64,000 nucleotides of DNA, taken from contig NC_135243.1 of assembly GCF_947623445.1 (NCBI RefSeq), positions 17,988,479 through 18,052,478 of the forward strand, written 5' to 3'. The DNA is from Clavelina lepadiformis (lineage: Eukaryota; Chordata; Ascidiacea; Aplousobranchia; Clavelinidae). The notes beneath the pieces are model-generated. The model was not told where the DNA came from, searched no databases, and saw only the letters and a list, made by a program, of their open reading frames with translations. A program made the position numbers and the translations under genes. Shown here piece by piece: positions 1 to 12,320 of this stretch. The number at the start of each line of letters is the position of its first letter. The first letter of the stretch is position 1.

Positions 1-3000
1 TATAGCATCTGTTTTAATAACAAGACCACTCCAATATCCAGACCACAATGTTTCAATATAGCTGGCACAAAACATCTAGTTGAACCACGCCTAACACGAA
101 CATAAGTCCATGATGATTACATAAACATCCGCAAAAATTTACGTAGTAATTGTAGAATCATAAGTAACTATTTGCAGATGCGCTGTGAGCACGTATGACT
201 GTCTTTCACCCATTGCTTGTGAGTGTACATGCATGAGTTGGCGCATGGCATGTGCATAAACGTGAATGAAACTAGCGTCAGAACTTCTAATTTTCAACAC
301 TTTTCATTGTGTTCCCAGAAGGAAGATAATGACGGCGCTTAATCCAATGTTAAAAAAATTTTCAATCAAGGAAAGAATCACACTTATTAGGAATAGTGAA
401 ATGTGACCCAGTGCATTAATACAAAAGTTTATGAAAGACTTATTTAGCTAATGTAACAGTAAGTAATTATTTGGGAATTGCATTTATTCAGCATGTTGTA
501 TAAGAACATGTAAGATGCATTGAATGCGTAATATTTTTCATAAATAACAAGGTCATAAAAGCACATGTAATACTCATAAGTCTTAAACAAATTGTGACGT
601 CAACTGCTTCTTTGAGATACACTCATGCCACCAATCTTCTAACACAGCCTTTTGGCAACAATCCGGTAAATGGTTAACTTATTGGGGTTTTACTACTACT
701 GCATCTTAGTTACTTTTAACACAGTTTACTTGCTCATTCAATTTTTAGCCTTGCACATAACCATAGATTGTTTAGAAATTGAAAAGCACTATCATGCATG
801 AAGTCAAGCACATGCTGCAATTTCCAAGTTGTTTACGCTTAGTATGCCAGATAAAGAATAAAATTAGCAACTTACAATAATTGTGCTAAAAGTAAATAGG
901 ATACAGGTAGGGGCAAAAAAAGTTGCTTTTTGTTAAAAGGCACATATGAGAATGAAATCACCAGTTTGTTGACACATTTTGTTACTTTTATCGCTTAGCA
1001 TTGCATTGCAAGTAGTTAAACTTTATAAGGCTTGTTTGTAACATATAACTTGTCAGCACGAAGTTATAACGTTAAAAAGAGTTTTAAGAAAAAAACAAGT
1101 CGGCAGTTTCTCAAGACTTTTTAGTGGCATCTGATGAAAAATACTGCATCAGTGTGTGTTGCTGGTAGCCAATGATGATGGTGAAAAATTATGTGATGTT
1201 AAGTTCAGTAGTTTGATTGGATCAGAGAAAAATGCATTTTCAAGAGCTTCAAATTTAGAGACACCAGCAGTGCTTTCATCCTAAAGTGTTTGAAACTGTT
1301 TTGGAAAAAGATATTGCAATCATTCCATCTAGGCTACTTCCATTTATAAAAAGAACAGAAATCCAGAAAACAAACACAAATGTCAACATTCTTTACTGCT
1401 GAGATAATCACAAAAATAATGACACCAGAAAGTTTAAAAAGCACAACATTGAAATGACTGTGAAGAATAGTGTACTATACCTACGTTTCTCTTTGCACAA
1501 AAAGTTTTTTTGGCGCTAGATAGTCTATAACATATAGAGGATGAAAAATTGCAAATCAACAGTGAAACAAATAGCCTACCAATTAAAATTTTGTGATTTT
1601 ATTAACTATGCTTATATTACTTGCAAGACATAATTTTCTTAGAATATAAGTCGTAGTCCTTCAACGACCTGCAAAAAAATTTCCATTGAACATTTGCAAC
1701 AGCTGCGGTTCTACTCTCTTGTATGCATGTTTCCTGCTAACCCAGAAAAAAAGCTGTTGTTTATTGCAGTATTAGTTAAAAATTTTTCATTATTGTTCGA
1801 AAATTACCAAGTCGAGAATACGTTAATATTTTGGTTGTCTCAACACACTGTTATGTTTGACAATGTTTAACCAATAGGCTATAATGAAGATAATTCAAAG
1901 TGACCATATTGTGTTTATTGATGTCGTAACAATTAGACAGCAACTAGCGACAGTTGTATAGGATTCAACGCCTAACTGATTGTGTAAGCGGTCGAGCATA
2001 AAATTACGGCATTCAAATTACAAACAATACAAACTGAAGTGACTGCTAAGAAAATGTCTGTAACCAGACAAGAATAATTCAGCACGAACAATACAACTGT
2101 CTGGTTGTAAAAAGTGTGCATGACCTTGGAGACTCATAAATAAATCAATAGACCAGAATTCACAATCAACTAAATGCTCAACTTTATGATTTGGTGGTGT
2201 GATCGACCTGTTCAACTAAAAGTTATAACTACAACTCCACCATTCGTCATTAAGTCTAAACAGAGAAATGGTTTGAAAACTAGGAGAATGCTGAGTAAAA
2301 GTTTGAATTTTATGTGCCCAGTAGGGTTGTTCATACTTAGGTAATGTTTAAAAAGTTTAAGTTTAATAGATTAGTCCTATTCTGTACCAACCAAAACCAA
2401 TTTGCAACAAAAAATTTTTGAAATGTTTGACTTTCTACTCCACACATAAGCCTCAAAGTTTTCACCTAAAACAATTGCTAAATTTGGGGATTCCCGCAAA
2501 CGTAAAGTGTTGAAAATCTTAGTTTAAAAGCGCTGTAAGGAAAATGAAATATTTTTGTCATAATATGATATCAGTAAAAATCTGTGATGACATTTTTTCG
2601 TATTTAGTTAAACAAGCAGGATTTTACTTCAAAAAATAATTGCACACTTAATATAGCCAGTATACCAGATTTGGGATTTTCTTTATCGTCAAAGAATACT
2701 AAGTAACTTTTGTGTATCTTTTTTCAATCCCGAGTGTCACTGTAAAAAGCAAGGTATCCTCGGTAGTCCCTATTAAGGAAATTTTGTGCAGTTTTTTCGT
2801 TTAAAATGCGTTTTTAAGGGTCTATAAATTCCTGAAGACAAAGTGGTATTCTTATTGCATATTAATGCACCAACGACCAACTGGCATACAGGGTTAGATT
2901 CATGGTCGGGTTCCTCGGTAGGATTGAATTTATAGTAGTTTGGTATTCCAAAGTTATGTATTACGTGTACATGCATTTCATTTCCCTATGAAATAAAATG

Positions 3001-3556
3001 CAAGCGAATAAAAGCACGATATTTCTACAGTATGAATAGAGTGGCGCCTAATCGAGGGGAATTCCTCAGATTTGTGTCAAAAACTGGCTCCATTGGAAAA
3101 GAAAATATCGTCAAATTAAAAAAACGCAACCCCACCGAAACTTTAACAAGGGAGTGTAACCTCAAAGTGACGTCATAGATAAAAAAAATTCGGATTATTT
3201 CATTGCCCAAAATACTGCCTACTTGTCTAACAATTTGTAAGGGAAAACAAAGCCGATATATGATGATATTTTCATTATTTAAACGTTAATGAACCATTTG
3301 GGTTTGAAGCAATGTAGTTATAAATTTGTAAATTCAAAATACATGTACAGTAATGTTAACTACCAAGTGTTAAGCCAAGTCCAAATTACTGAAGTTGGCA
3401 TGTAAGATTTCAATAAACTTTTCTATATATGTGGGCTAATAAAGTTCATTTATCTGTATTTAAAGGTTGTGCAATGGAGTAATACCAGGAATCTAGGGCT
3501 TGAATGTTTTTTCATGCTACCCTTTAGTGCAAAATTTGCATTAATAATTTTCTATT
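1..3556. other. Upstream region without a recognised gene
   Basis: About 3.5 kb of AT-rich sequence in which I find no exon with a recognisable protein, no tRNA and no clear transposon ends. Short open frames (for example 2018-2215 and 2773-3210, minus strand) have no recognisable composition or flanking splice signals. A TGACGTCA (CRE-type) octamer lies at 3168-3175, about 390 bp upstream of the ABCC start codon. A pyrimidine-rich stretch ending in TTTAG at 3523-3527 looks like a 3' splice acceptor 30 nt before that start. Confidence 0.5.
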
Positions 3557-6500
3557 ATGGAAGGTGGAATTGAAGAAGCGACTGGTGTACAAGATTCTCA
3601 GCAGCTTATTACATCCTGTACATCTGATGATCAAAACTTAGATACTTCAGATGATGTTTCATTCAGATCCAAGTCTTTCCTTGAAAAGTATGGATCATCT
3701 TTAAAAAACCTAATTCCAATTCGACCACGTAAACGAAAAGAGTCTGAACACCCAAGTGATGCTGCAGGACTCTTTTCTACACTTACTTTCTCATGGATGA
3801 CTGTATTAGTTGTAAATGCATTCCGTCACCCACCCACCACAGATGACCTTTGGGAACTCTCGCAATATGACCAAGCTCAAACTAATTATCAACGCTTTGC
3901 AAACCTGTGGAGAGAAGAGCTGAGGTTACATGGTAAAGAAAATGCATCGGTATGGAGAACCATTTTAAAATTTGTTCAAACGCGGCTTATTCTTGCTGTT
4001 ATTTGTTCAGCAATTTTTGCAGCTACTATATTCACAAGCAGTGCTATAATAATGCGTCAGTTACTCCTGCTTTTGTCCAAGGATAGTATGAGTCTTGGGT
4101 TTGGTTTTATCTTGGTTGGAATTTTGCTTGCTGTAGAACTGACACGTGCATTTTTTTTCACAGCAATGTTTGTAATCAACTATCGCACAGCAGTTCGAAC
4201 CAGAGCAGCAGTGCTGTTAATGGTTTTTAAAAAAGTTATAAAAATGTCTCCGGTAATAGGCACAACTACTGTTGGAGAACTTCTCACAGTTTGTTCCAAT
4301 GATGGGGATCGTTTGTTTGAAGCCAATAGATTTGGCGCCTCCATATTTTTGGGCCCAACTTTGTTCATCGCCGGCACTATTTACACTACATTTCTTCTTG
4401 GGCCGATTGGTCTTGTAGGATCATTTGTTTTTATTGCTGTTTTGCCACTGCAAGGAGTTTTGATACGTCTAATGAGCTCTTTACGCTTGAAAGCTCTTGA
4501 ACAAACTGAATTAAGAGTAATGAAAATAAATGAAATTCTTACTTCAGTTAAACTAATCAAAATGTATGCATGGGAATCATCATTCAGTGATGTTGTTGAA
4601 AAAATACGCAGAAAAGAGTTGAGTGCATTGCGTACAGCTGCGTTTCTGCAAAGTATCAATATAAGCATGGCATTTCTAACACCAGTTTTAGCTTCAGTGA
4701 TCATGATAGTGGCATATGTTCTTTCAGGTAATAACTTAAAAGTTGAGGATGCATTTACTGCTATTGCTGTTTTCAATGCTATGGCATATGCTTTGAAAGT
4801 GATGCCCCTGGCTTTGAAAAGTCTGGCAGATGTCAACATTTCAATGCAACGATTTAGAAAGATTCTTTTAATCGATAATTTGGAGGACTATGTCTTATCA
4901 TCCACAGATGATAAAGCAAATGCAATAGAAATGAAAGATGCTGCGTTCATGTGGAAAACGCTCCACCTGAATGAAGGCGAAAGCAAGCACAATATATCTT
5001 CAGAAGAAGGAGATAATGGTGCTTTATTGGAACAGAAACAGCTTCTAGATAACAATCTATCTCTCCAATTAAAAGATATAAGTCTTCGAATTCGTAAAGG
5101 TTCACTCGTTGGTATTTGTGGTGCTGTTGGGTCAGGAAAAAGTTCACTAATAGCTGGTATGATGGGCTATTTGCATTTACAGAAAGGAAGTGTTTCAGTT
5201 TCTGGGACAATTGCATTCGTTGGCCAGCAGGCATGGCTTATGAACGCCACTGTTCGAGAGAATATACTCTTTGGGTTACCTTTTGAAGCAGAAAAATATA
5301 GTGAAGTAGTAATGTCGTGTGACCTGAGCCCTGATTTTGAATCACTGCCCAGCAGAGATTTGACAGAAGTTGGGGAAAGAGGGATCAATCTCAGTGGTGG
5401 ACAAAAGCAAAGGATAAGTCTTGCTCGAGCTTTGTATAGTGATCGAGATATATACTTACTTGACGATCCATTGAGTGCAGTTGACGCTCATGTGGGTAAA
5501 CACATATTTCAGCAAGCGATACTTGGAAAGCTAAAAAAAGGATTAAAAACTGTCCTGTTGGTAACACATCAACTTCAGTATTTGCCGCAATGTGACCAGG
5601 TTTTGATCATGGATAATGGCTCATTAACAGAGACCACTGAACAAGAAATTTCTTTACATAGGTATGACTTTATACATTCACAGGATGAAAAGGAAACTGT
5701 TAAGAAAAAAGAGAATGAAGCCTCAGCTGCCTGCATTAAAACTTGCATCGAAAGCAGTTTGGATGATGAGGAAAAACTTCTTGTCCAAGGTAAATTGATG
5801 ATTGAGGAGGAACGTGGTGACGTGATATCATTAGCAGTATATGCAAAGTATTTCAGGGCAGCAGGAGGTCCTTTGATTGTGTTGTTAATATTTCTCTTCT
5901 TCTGTATCAATGTGGCAGCACAACAGTTCAGTAATTTTTGGCTGTCATACTGGTTGAGCCAAGGATCAGGTGCAGTGTACGCGGAAAATACTATTACAGG
6001 TAACTCGTCGTTTGTAACTACCCCACAAACGGTTGAAGTTAATGCTAGCACCGGCGATCTTAGCAACATGTTAGCTAACCCTAAATTTAACTTTTATCTA
6101 TTGATCTATGCATTGTCAGCCATAGCAATGTTTGCTATAAGCTTTTTGCGTGGGTATGCTTTTGTCTGTATGGTTACTCGTGCTTCTTTGACTCTCCATG
6201 CGTCTTTATTTAAAACTGTTTTACACAGTACAATGACATTCTTTGATACCAATCCAACCGGTCGTATAATAAACAGATTCCACAAAGATATGGATGAACA
6301 GGACGTAGCTATGCCAATGATCATGGAGATGTTTCTCCTTAATTTTACAACTTTGTTGTTCGCCATGGGCCTAATTGCGTTTGTGTTTCCAAAGTTCCTG
6401 ATTGTTGTTGCAGTCGTGTGTCCTGTTTTCTTTGTCATTTACACAGTTTTTAAACCTGCAGCAAGGGAAATGAGGCGCCTCGACTTCCTTACTCGTTCCC

Positions 6501-7654
6501 CTTGGTTCTCCCATATAACTACAGCTATTACAGGTCTGCCAACCATTAGAATCTACCGTCAAACACAGAATTTTGTAAAGCGTTTTTCCACTTTGTTGGA
6601 TACAAATGGCATTCCTTGTTATTTGTTTGCATGTGTTAATCGATGGCTCGCACTTCGCTTAGACCTGCTCATGATTGTCATATGTATCATAACTGCTATA
6701 TTTGTCATCCTCAATCAAGGTTTAATATCTCCTGCATTTGCAGGCCTCGCTATTAGTTCTGCATTTTTAATGAGTGGGATGTTGCAGTTCACAGTAAGGT
6801 TGCTTATTGAAGGAGAAGCACGATTTGTTTGTGTTGACAGGATAAAATACTATATTGAAAATACACCTCAAGAGTCTTCTGATTTTTCTGTGACTCCACA
6901 GCCAACTTGGCCCAACTTTGGCATAATAGAATTCAAAAACGTCAATCTAAGATATCGTAATGGTCTTCCTCTTGCTCTTGAAAATATTACATTCGAAGTT
7001 AAACAGGGTGAAAAAATTGGAATTGTAGGTAGGACTGGTTCAGGAAAATCATCTTTGACAACTACATTATTTCGTTTGGTGGAGTTAGATAGCGGCACAA
7101 TTTTAATTGATGGCATTGACATCAGCATGGTCTCTCAGCGTAGTTTGCGGTCAAAGTTATCGATTATCCCGCAAGACCCAGTGCTTTTTTCTGGAACAGT
7201 TCGTTACAACCTGGATCCATTCAATGAGTTACCGGATGATGACATATGGAATGCGCTTGAGCAAACCTGCTTGAAATCTTTGATTGCTAAGTTCCCTGAC
7301 AAACTTGGAGCACCTGTTGTTGAAAATGGAAACAATTTCTCAGTGGGCGAGCGTCAGCTCATTTGTCTTGCTAGAGCATTGCTTCGAAGAAGCAAAATAT
7401 TGATATTAGATGAAGCTACTGCTGCAGTGGACAATGAAACTGAAGCCATGGTCCATGATATGATAGAGAAGGTTTTTTCTGATTGCACTGTTTTAACAAT
7501 TGCTCATCGTTTGCCCTCAGTTGCCTTTTGTGATCGAGTAATGGTTCTTGATGCGGGAAAACTTGTTGAATTTGATTGTCCAAAGAAATTGATGCAGGTT
7601 GCTGACTCCAAGTTTGCAAAGTTGCTATCCTCATTTCAAGCCAAACATGTTTGA
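3557..7654 (+). CDS. ABCC5-like: ABCC5-like multidrug-resistance ABC transporter, single exon
   Basis: A full-length 1365-aa ABC transporter of subfamily C, in one uninterrupted reading frame. The order is TMD1 (about 75-450), NBD1, TMD2 (about 800-1090), NBD2. NBD1 has Walker A GAVGSGKSS (522-530), signature LSGGQ (612-616) and Walker B ending in Asp636-Asp637, so Asp replaces the catalytic Glu, as usual in ABCC NBD1. NBD2 has Walker A GRTGSGKSS (1158-1166), the variant signature FSVGE (1261-1265) and Walker B Asp1285 with catalytic Glu1286. There is no N-terminal TMD0. Short-type layout and NBD2 wording point to the ABCC5/11/12 group, whose members export organic anions and cyclic nucleotides at the plasma membrane; the substrate here is inferred only. 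Vertebrate ABCC5 has many introns, so an intronless copy is unusual and may be a retrogene. The ATG lies 30 nt after an acceptor-like TTTAG. Confidence 0.93.
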   Translation: MEGGIEEATGVQDSQQLITSCTSDDQNLDTSDDVSFRSKSFLEKYGSSLKNLIPIRPRKRKESEHPSDAAGLFSTLTFSWMTVLVVNAFRHPPTTDDLWELSQYDQAQTNYQRFANLWREELRLHGKENASVWRTILKFVQTRLILAVICSAIFAATIFTSSAIIMRQLLLLLSKDSMSLGFGFILVGILLAVELTRAFFFTAMFVINYRTAVRTRAAVLLMVFKKVIKMSPVIGTTTVGELLTVCSNDGDRLFEANRFGASIFLGPTLFIAGTIYTTFLLGPIGLVGSFVFIAVLPLQGVLIRLMSSLRLKALEQTELRVMKINEILTSVKLIKMYAWESSFSDVVEKIRRKELSALRTAAFLQSINISMAFLTPVLASVIMIVAYVLSGNNLKVEDAFTAIAVFNAMAYALKVMPLALKSLADVNISMQRFRKILLIDNLEDYVLSSTDDKANAIEMKDAAFMWKTLHLNEGESKHNISSEEGDNGALLEQKQLLDNNLSLQLKDISLRIRKGSLVGICGAVGSGKSSLIAGMMGYLHLQKGSVSVSGTIAFVGQQAWLMNATVRENILFGLPFEAEKYSEVVMSCDLSPDFESLPSRDLTEVGERGINLSGGQKQRISLARALYSDRDIYLLDDPLSAVDAHVGKHIFQQAILGKLKKGLKTVLLVTHQLQYLPQCDQVLIMDNGSLTETTEQEISLHRYDFIHSQDEKETVKKKENEASAACIKTCIESSLDDEEKLLVQGKLMIEEERGDVISLAVYAKYFRAAGGPLIVLLIFLFFCINVAAQQFSNFWLSYWLSQGSGAVYAENTITGNSSFVTTPQTVEVNASTGDLSNMLANPKFNFYLLIYALSAIAMFAISFLRGYAFVCMVTRASLTLHASLFKTVLHSTMTFFDTNPTGRIINRFHKDMDEQDVAMPMIMEMFLLNFTTLLFAMGLIAFVFPKFLIVVAVVCPVFFVIYTVFKPAAREMRRLDFLTRSPWFSHITTAITGLPTIRIYRQTQNFVKRFSTLLDTNGIPCYLFACVNRWLALRLDLLMIVICIITAIFVILNQGLISPAFAGLAISSAFLMSGMLQFTVRLLIEGEARFVCVDRIKYYIENTPQESSDFSVTPQPTWPNFGIIEFKNVNLRYRNGLPLALENITFEVKQGEKIGIVGRTGSGKSSLTTTLFRLVELDSGTILIDGIDISMVSQRSLRSKLSIIPQDPVLFSGTVRYNLDPFNELPDDDIWNALEQTCLKSLIAKFPDKLGAPVVENGNNFSVGERQLICLARALLRRSKILILDEATAAVDNETEAMVHDMIEKVFSDCTVLTIAHRLPSVAFCDRVMVLDAGKLVEFDCPKKLMQVADSKFAKLLSSFQAKHV

Positions 7655-7701
7655 TTTTGTCATATCATACCATGTTATTGTTGATTATGTTGTAGATAAG
7701 A

Positions 7702-7707
7702 ATTAAA
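7702..7707 (+). terminator. Possible poly(A) signal of the ABCC gene
   Basis: ATTAAA, a common variant poly(A) signal, lies 48 nt after the ABCC stop codon in an AT-rich tract. The position is reasonable for a short 3' UTR, but other AT-rich matches exist downstream. Confidence 0.35.
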
Positions 7708-9592
7708 TATAAATTAATAAGTTATTACTGGTTTTTGTAGTGTTTAAATTAGTATGAGATGTTTTGTTGATACAATGTTTGTTTTTGGTATTATTACTTT
7801 TGTTGCCACAGTATTGTCAAAATACACAATCATGAAGTTTCCTTGATTTAAATATATAACAGTTACCTCACTTGAACTTTTGTTAGAAATAGATTATTTC
7901 AAATAAGATATTGCAGTTTTGTTCCTTTTGTCATTTATTGCAAATTTGTGATATGGTAGAAGATATCGTTGAATATGCTAAATGTTTTGATGTTTAACCC
8001 ATTAAATATGACTAACATTATAAATAGTTTTTGTAGAGTTATTCCTGCATGTACAATTGCACACTAGTTTTACCTGTATTGATTTCATTTGTGTTTAAAT
8101 GGACCTATGGTGTTGGTAATTTTGCACTCTCCATGACGTACAAAGACACGTCTATTGCTGCTGCTGGTATTGATAAACATTGTGTTTATCATCATTGGTT
8201 TCATGTGGTTCGATATAAATTATTAAATATATAATATGACAGCAGTGGTCTGGTGGACATAATCATTTCTAGCAAAGTTTCCAAATTGTGGAAAAAAATG
8301 ACAGTTTAACTGCATTTATTCACCACCCTGTGAAATATTTAACCTCAAGCAATATTAGTTATACAGTGCTATTGGAGGCTTACAACAACAATGGCAGAAA
8401 ACAACTTTCTGATGTATGATTTGCAGCTATTTCTGTGGGATTTCATAAGCAATTGACGATTACGCGGCGGTAGTTTATTAGTTTTTCACCAGAGCACATG
8501 CAGGATGACAGTGGCATAGGCACTTACTACATAATACAGTACCGTATTTTACGGACCATAAGGCGCACTGTCAATAAATTGCTTTGATTAGTTTTTTGTT
8601 CATACATAAGGCGCACGATCATACGCACGATAAAAGTTTACTTGTTACGTAATAAATGTAAGCAAGTCACAATAGTACAAGGATCAGTATACAGTTGCTT
8701 TTACCGTAGTTTATTGTGTAAGACGGTGGTTTATTTATATAATAATAGTATCGGTACTGGTTTTGAGTGTAGGCAACAAAGCACTACGGTACTTGATCCA
8801 TACATTAGGCGCACGATCCTCAACTTGCGTCTTATGGTCCGTAAAATACGGTAAATAAAAATTGGCATCTGTTTGATAACCACAGCATTGTACCCACGGG
8901 TGTAATTTGTGATTTTACCTTTTTAGTCGAAAATATTATGTATCAAGGCTGATTATTATAATTTGTTTTCAAAATTGAAGATTTATTAAATGAGTACATA
9001 CGTAAATTTCACATGGGTACAATACTGAGGGAACACATCTGTTCAGCACATACATTAAGATCAGTGAATCACAAACTTCACAAAATAGTTGTACAGTCAG
9101 ATCGCATTAATCCACACCACGTTTTTACGTCAAAAAACATTGGTTTAGTGAGGTATCTGGACAATTGAGAGTATCTTATAAGCAAAGACAGAGAAAGAAC
9201 TGTGTTGAACATATACTTCGAAAATTTTTTTTAAATTAACTTCTTTCTATCGATTTCGATTATAAGATGGGTATCTAAATTGCTGTGTCAGTGTCAAAGA
9301 TTTTTGGATAATAAGGGTGAAATGCATGTGACAAAATCTGTTTCCAACAATGAATAGCAGGGGTTCCCGTTTTTCAGGGTACAGACAAACGAGGCCTTAA
9401 TGTAAATGACTTATTTTATAGTGCAAGTATAATTTAGCTCTAGATAAAAGTGCATTTCAGGTTTATGATGACAATTCAAGCACACTTGCCTGCCAAAGTG
9501 ACTGCAAACACAGCACTTGGAGAGCGATTTCTTTGTCATAATTTCAGTTAAAAATGCAAGTAGTCAAACACAATCGTAACAATAATAGACCT
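7708..9592. other. Intergenic region between ABCC and PYM1
   Basis: The gap lies between the 3' ends of two convergent genes. It holds one terminal-inverted-repeat element (8540-8853, listed separately) and presumably the PYM1 3' UTR at its right side; TTTATT at 8982-8987 reads AATAAA on the minus strand. Nothing else is recognised. Confidence 0.4.
8540..8853. mobile_element. MITE with about 28-bp terminal inverted repeats
   Basis: The 314-bp unit begins TACCGTATTTTACGGACCAT and continues AAGGCGCA. Its right end is the reverse complement with one mismatch, ending ATGGTCCGTAAAATACGGTA. Inside, GGCGCACGATC recurs next to further CATAAGG or CATTAGG words, so the subterminal repeats are internally repeated. 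I see no coding capacity and no convincing target-site duplication, so the superfamily is undecided. The element lies in the ABCC-PYM1 gap. Short open frames over it (for example 8642-8854) are not genes. Confidence 0.75.
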
Positions 9593-11167
9593 TTACTCCT
9601 TTGATTCTAAATTAGACAGTTCCAACAAAAATTCCTCATACTTAGAAACCTTTTCTAGCTGTGTTTTATCTGGAGATATTATCATCCCACCATCAATTTT
9701 GCTTTTAAGTTCTTCAATTTGTCGCAATTTTTTTCTCAAAGTTTTGATCCGTTTGGCCACAAAATCCTCGCTACCATCACTCGATGATTGTTGCGATGAC
9801 GCAGATAATTTTGTGTCTGACATTCTTTTGGATAGCTCCGTGATTTCTTTTCCTCCACTTATCAAGTCATCATATTGCTTCTTGATAATCGATTCATTCT
9901 CTTCTTCTCGTTTCTTCTTTCTCTGTTCCTTTCTCTTAAGGTTTTTCTTTGCTCCTTTACTAATTGGAATATCATTGCTTTTGCTTGAAGGACTAGACCC
10001 CAAGCCAGGCACAGGCTGACCAGGTTTGCTTGGAGTTGCTGAAGGAGTATAACCCGGGCAAGCTGGTGCACACTGACGTATCTTTGCTGCAGAGCTTTGG
10101 TACCTACAAGTTCAAAATGAAGATGATAAAACAAGCAATACTGAACGTTTATGCTGTTTAACCAGTCTTTGAACCTTATTACAAATATCAAAAGCTTATA
10201 TTAACTACCACATATACTTCATGGCTTAAATAGATAAAAACAAAATTGTTTTTACTTTTAATGATTTCAAAATTAATGACACCTAGAGGGAGTGGACTCT
10301 GCTTCTTGTAACAAAGTAGAAACTTTTGATTACAACATCAGATAATATACAACATTTTAATGTCTGAACAAGTAGCTTCAAGGTAAACACATATACTAAA
10401 GTTCAACCACGTCTTAACGAAAATCTAACCTTTTTACATCCTCCTCTGGTACATAACCTTCCTTTACCCTTTGTGCTTTTCTCCAGGTTCCATCAGGTCT
10501 TTGAGTAGCAGGAATAAATGCAACACCTTTAAACAGTGCACACTGAAAGCATCCGATGTGTCATTTAATCTTTGTCGGCCATAATAATGTAGATAATTCA
10601 ATAAAAGTTAAGTACACTACTTGCATATTAAAAACGAATCTCTACAAACTTTGTTATTCTCAAGAAACCAATTTTCAGATATTTTATTTTCATCAATCAA
10701 ATCTAAATATGAAATCATGGCAATTCAACAAACATTCAAAATTCAAGTTATATTATTGATTGTAGCCGGTAAAGGAAGTGCAATGGTTGCGAAAATTAAT
10801 TAGTAATTTTGTGAAACTTAAAACAGATTCCTTGTATTCACCAACAAGGTGACATGACTTAACATGCTCATCAGGCACTTTGACTTTAAAGCAAAGTTAG
10901 CAGATATTTAGATTCATATTATAACCTATTTTGGTATGAACATCAAACTCATAGTCATTTTCTCATGCATCGGCATCTTTTTTAAGTTGGCATATTCCTA
11001 GTGTAGAACCAAAATAACAGCACAGTAACTTTTAACAAAATCAATGCAAAATTTATTAAATCATATACAGACTTCTAAAAAGCATGATATTATAGAAATA
11101 TACCACGATCGTCTCTAACTATTCCAGTAGCTTGCGAAACTTTTAGTGTTGTTTGAGAACTTGACAT
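9593..11167 (-). CDS. PYM1: PYM1 (WIBG), exon junction complex disassembly factor
   Basis: Three exons on the minus strand: 11167-11104, 10526-10430 and 10103-9593. They give 672 nt, 223 aa, with all junctions GT-AG and frame-preserving. The N-terminal Mago/Y14-binding segment spans exons 1-2 (about residues 22-52) and contains [14 protein letters not shown] followed by RVKEGYVP, the family hallmark. A basic run with [13 protein letters not shown] (about 105-120) matches the ribosome-binding region. The C-terminal third is helical and charged, with [17 protein letters not shown] binds the Mago-Y14 heterodimer and the 40S subunit and strips exon junction complexes from translated mRNA in the cytoplasm. 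The human protein is 204 aa, so this is full length. The start ATG is 33 nt after an acceptor-like TTTGCAG (11201), so a 5' UTR intron or trans-splice site is possible. RRN3 lies divergently 1.55 kb away. Confidence 0.92.
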
Positions 11168-11519
11168 TGTCTTCAATCTGTCAGTGTTCACTGGTTCAAG
11201 CTGCAAACAGTAGCAGTAGACTGCCCGCACTGCGCACACTTTCAAACTATTGAAGGTAGAAAGGAAATCTAATATTTGCTTGTTCAACCAGAACTTTCAT
11301 ATACACGATGTAACTAGTTTTAATACAGTAATAGTCATGATTGTCATAGGCCTAGTTTAACAGTAATCAGCTTACAAGTTTTTACATTCTACCACATTAG
11401 CTTCTGAGCTTAAACACAACCACTTGTAGCGTTCAAATGCCAGAGACAGTAAGTTTTTGAATGTTTGTTTCTAGCACCAGCTGATTGGGGGAAATTTTGC
11501 GGTGGTGCTGTATTATTTT

Positions 11520-11700
11520 ATTAGAGAGTGACTATTTCACACAAAGTAGGTCACGCAGCTCATACTTAAAGATAGGCGGTTAGGTTACGAGAATGGGCAT
11601 GCAAAAATTTGATTATAGCTATTTAAGATTTTGCATCCGGTAGGTTAACAAGAAACTGTGAAATAGTGCGATATTTTCTGGTGAAATAGTGGCAGCCTAT
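11520..11700 (+). repeat. Dispersed repeat related to the 57.3-58.1 kb repeat
   Basis: The stretch near 11524-11564 (GACTATTTCAC, AAAGTAGGTCACGCAGCTCAT) closely matches the repeats at 57.33 and 57.46 kb. The end around 11654-11696 (ACTGTGAAATAGTG, then GGTGAAATAGTGGCAGC) matches 57.99-58.04 kb. A third trace of the end motif occurs near 50735. No terminal repeats or ORF are visible, so I cannot name the family. Confidence 0.5.
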
Positions 11701-12320
11701 ATTTTATTCTACAGGAGTCGTATCAGAGAGAGCAGGCCGCAGCAAATTGTTCTTGTGTTGTTTGCTATGATTTTCGAAAAACAATAAATTGTGAAGAGAA
11801 ACGTTACACACACACTATTATAACCAACTACTTAAAATGCTAATCATCTCATTGGTGTCAATGCTATAGTAAAGTAAAGCATGGTACTGATTGCTTTTTG
11901 TTCTGTTGATTTCCCAAAAATCGCTGATTTATGAAAATGAAGTTTAGTCGGTGTTTCTATGTAAAAACGTTTTTCTTTTTACTAAACAAAAATAACACCC
12001 GTAAATGAGGTAGTAATATTAATTAAATTTACAATATCAAAAAATTATTTATAAAATATGAGAAAAATGCTGACATTTTTAGCTAATATAGGCTAATTGG
12101 CATACTGAAAAAAACTTCAACATTTTTGATTGGGAACACGTCTAGAAAACAAATACAAAGGTACTCGTCACTTTGTGGAACACAAGTCTCGAGTTAGGTT
12201 TGGCACGTGTGGTTCGTCCTGTGTCACCGTGGTATTTGCAGTGTCAATGTTTTCAATTACGCCTAGGCGTTTGTGCAATGTGGGCTATTTGGGGTTTATT
12301 GATGTTCAAACGTTTACCTC

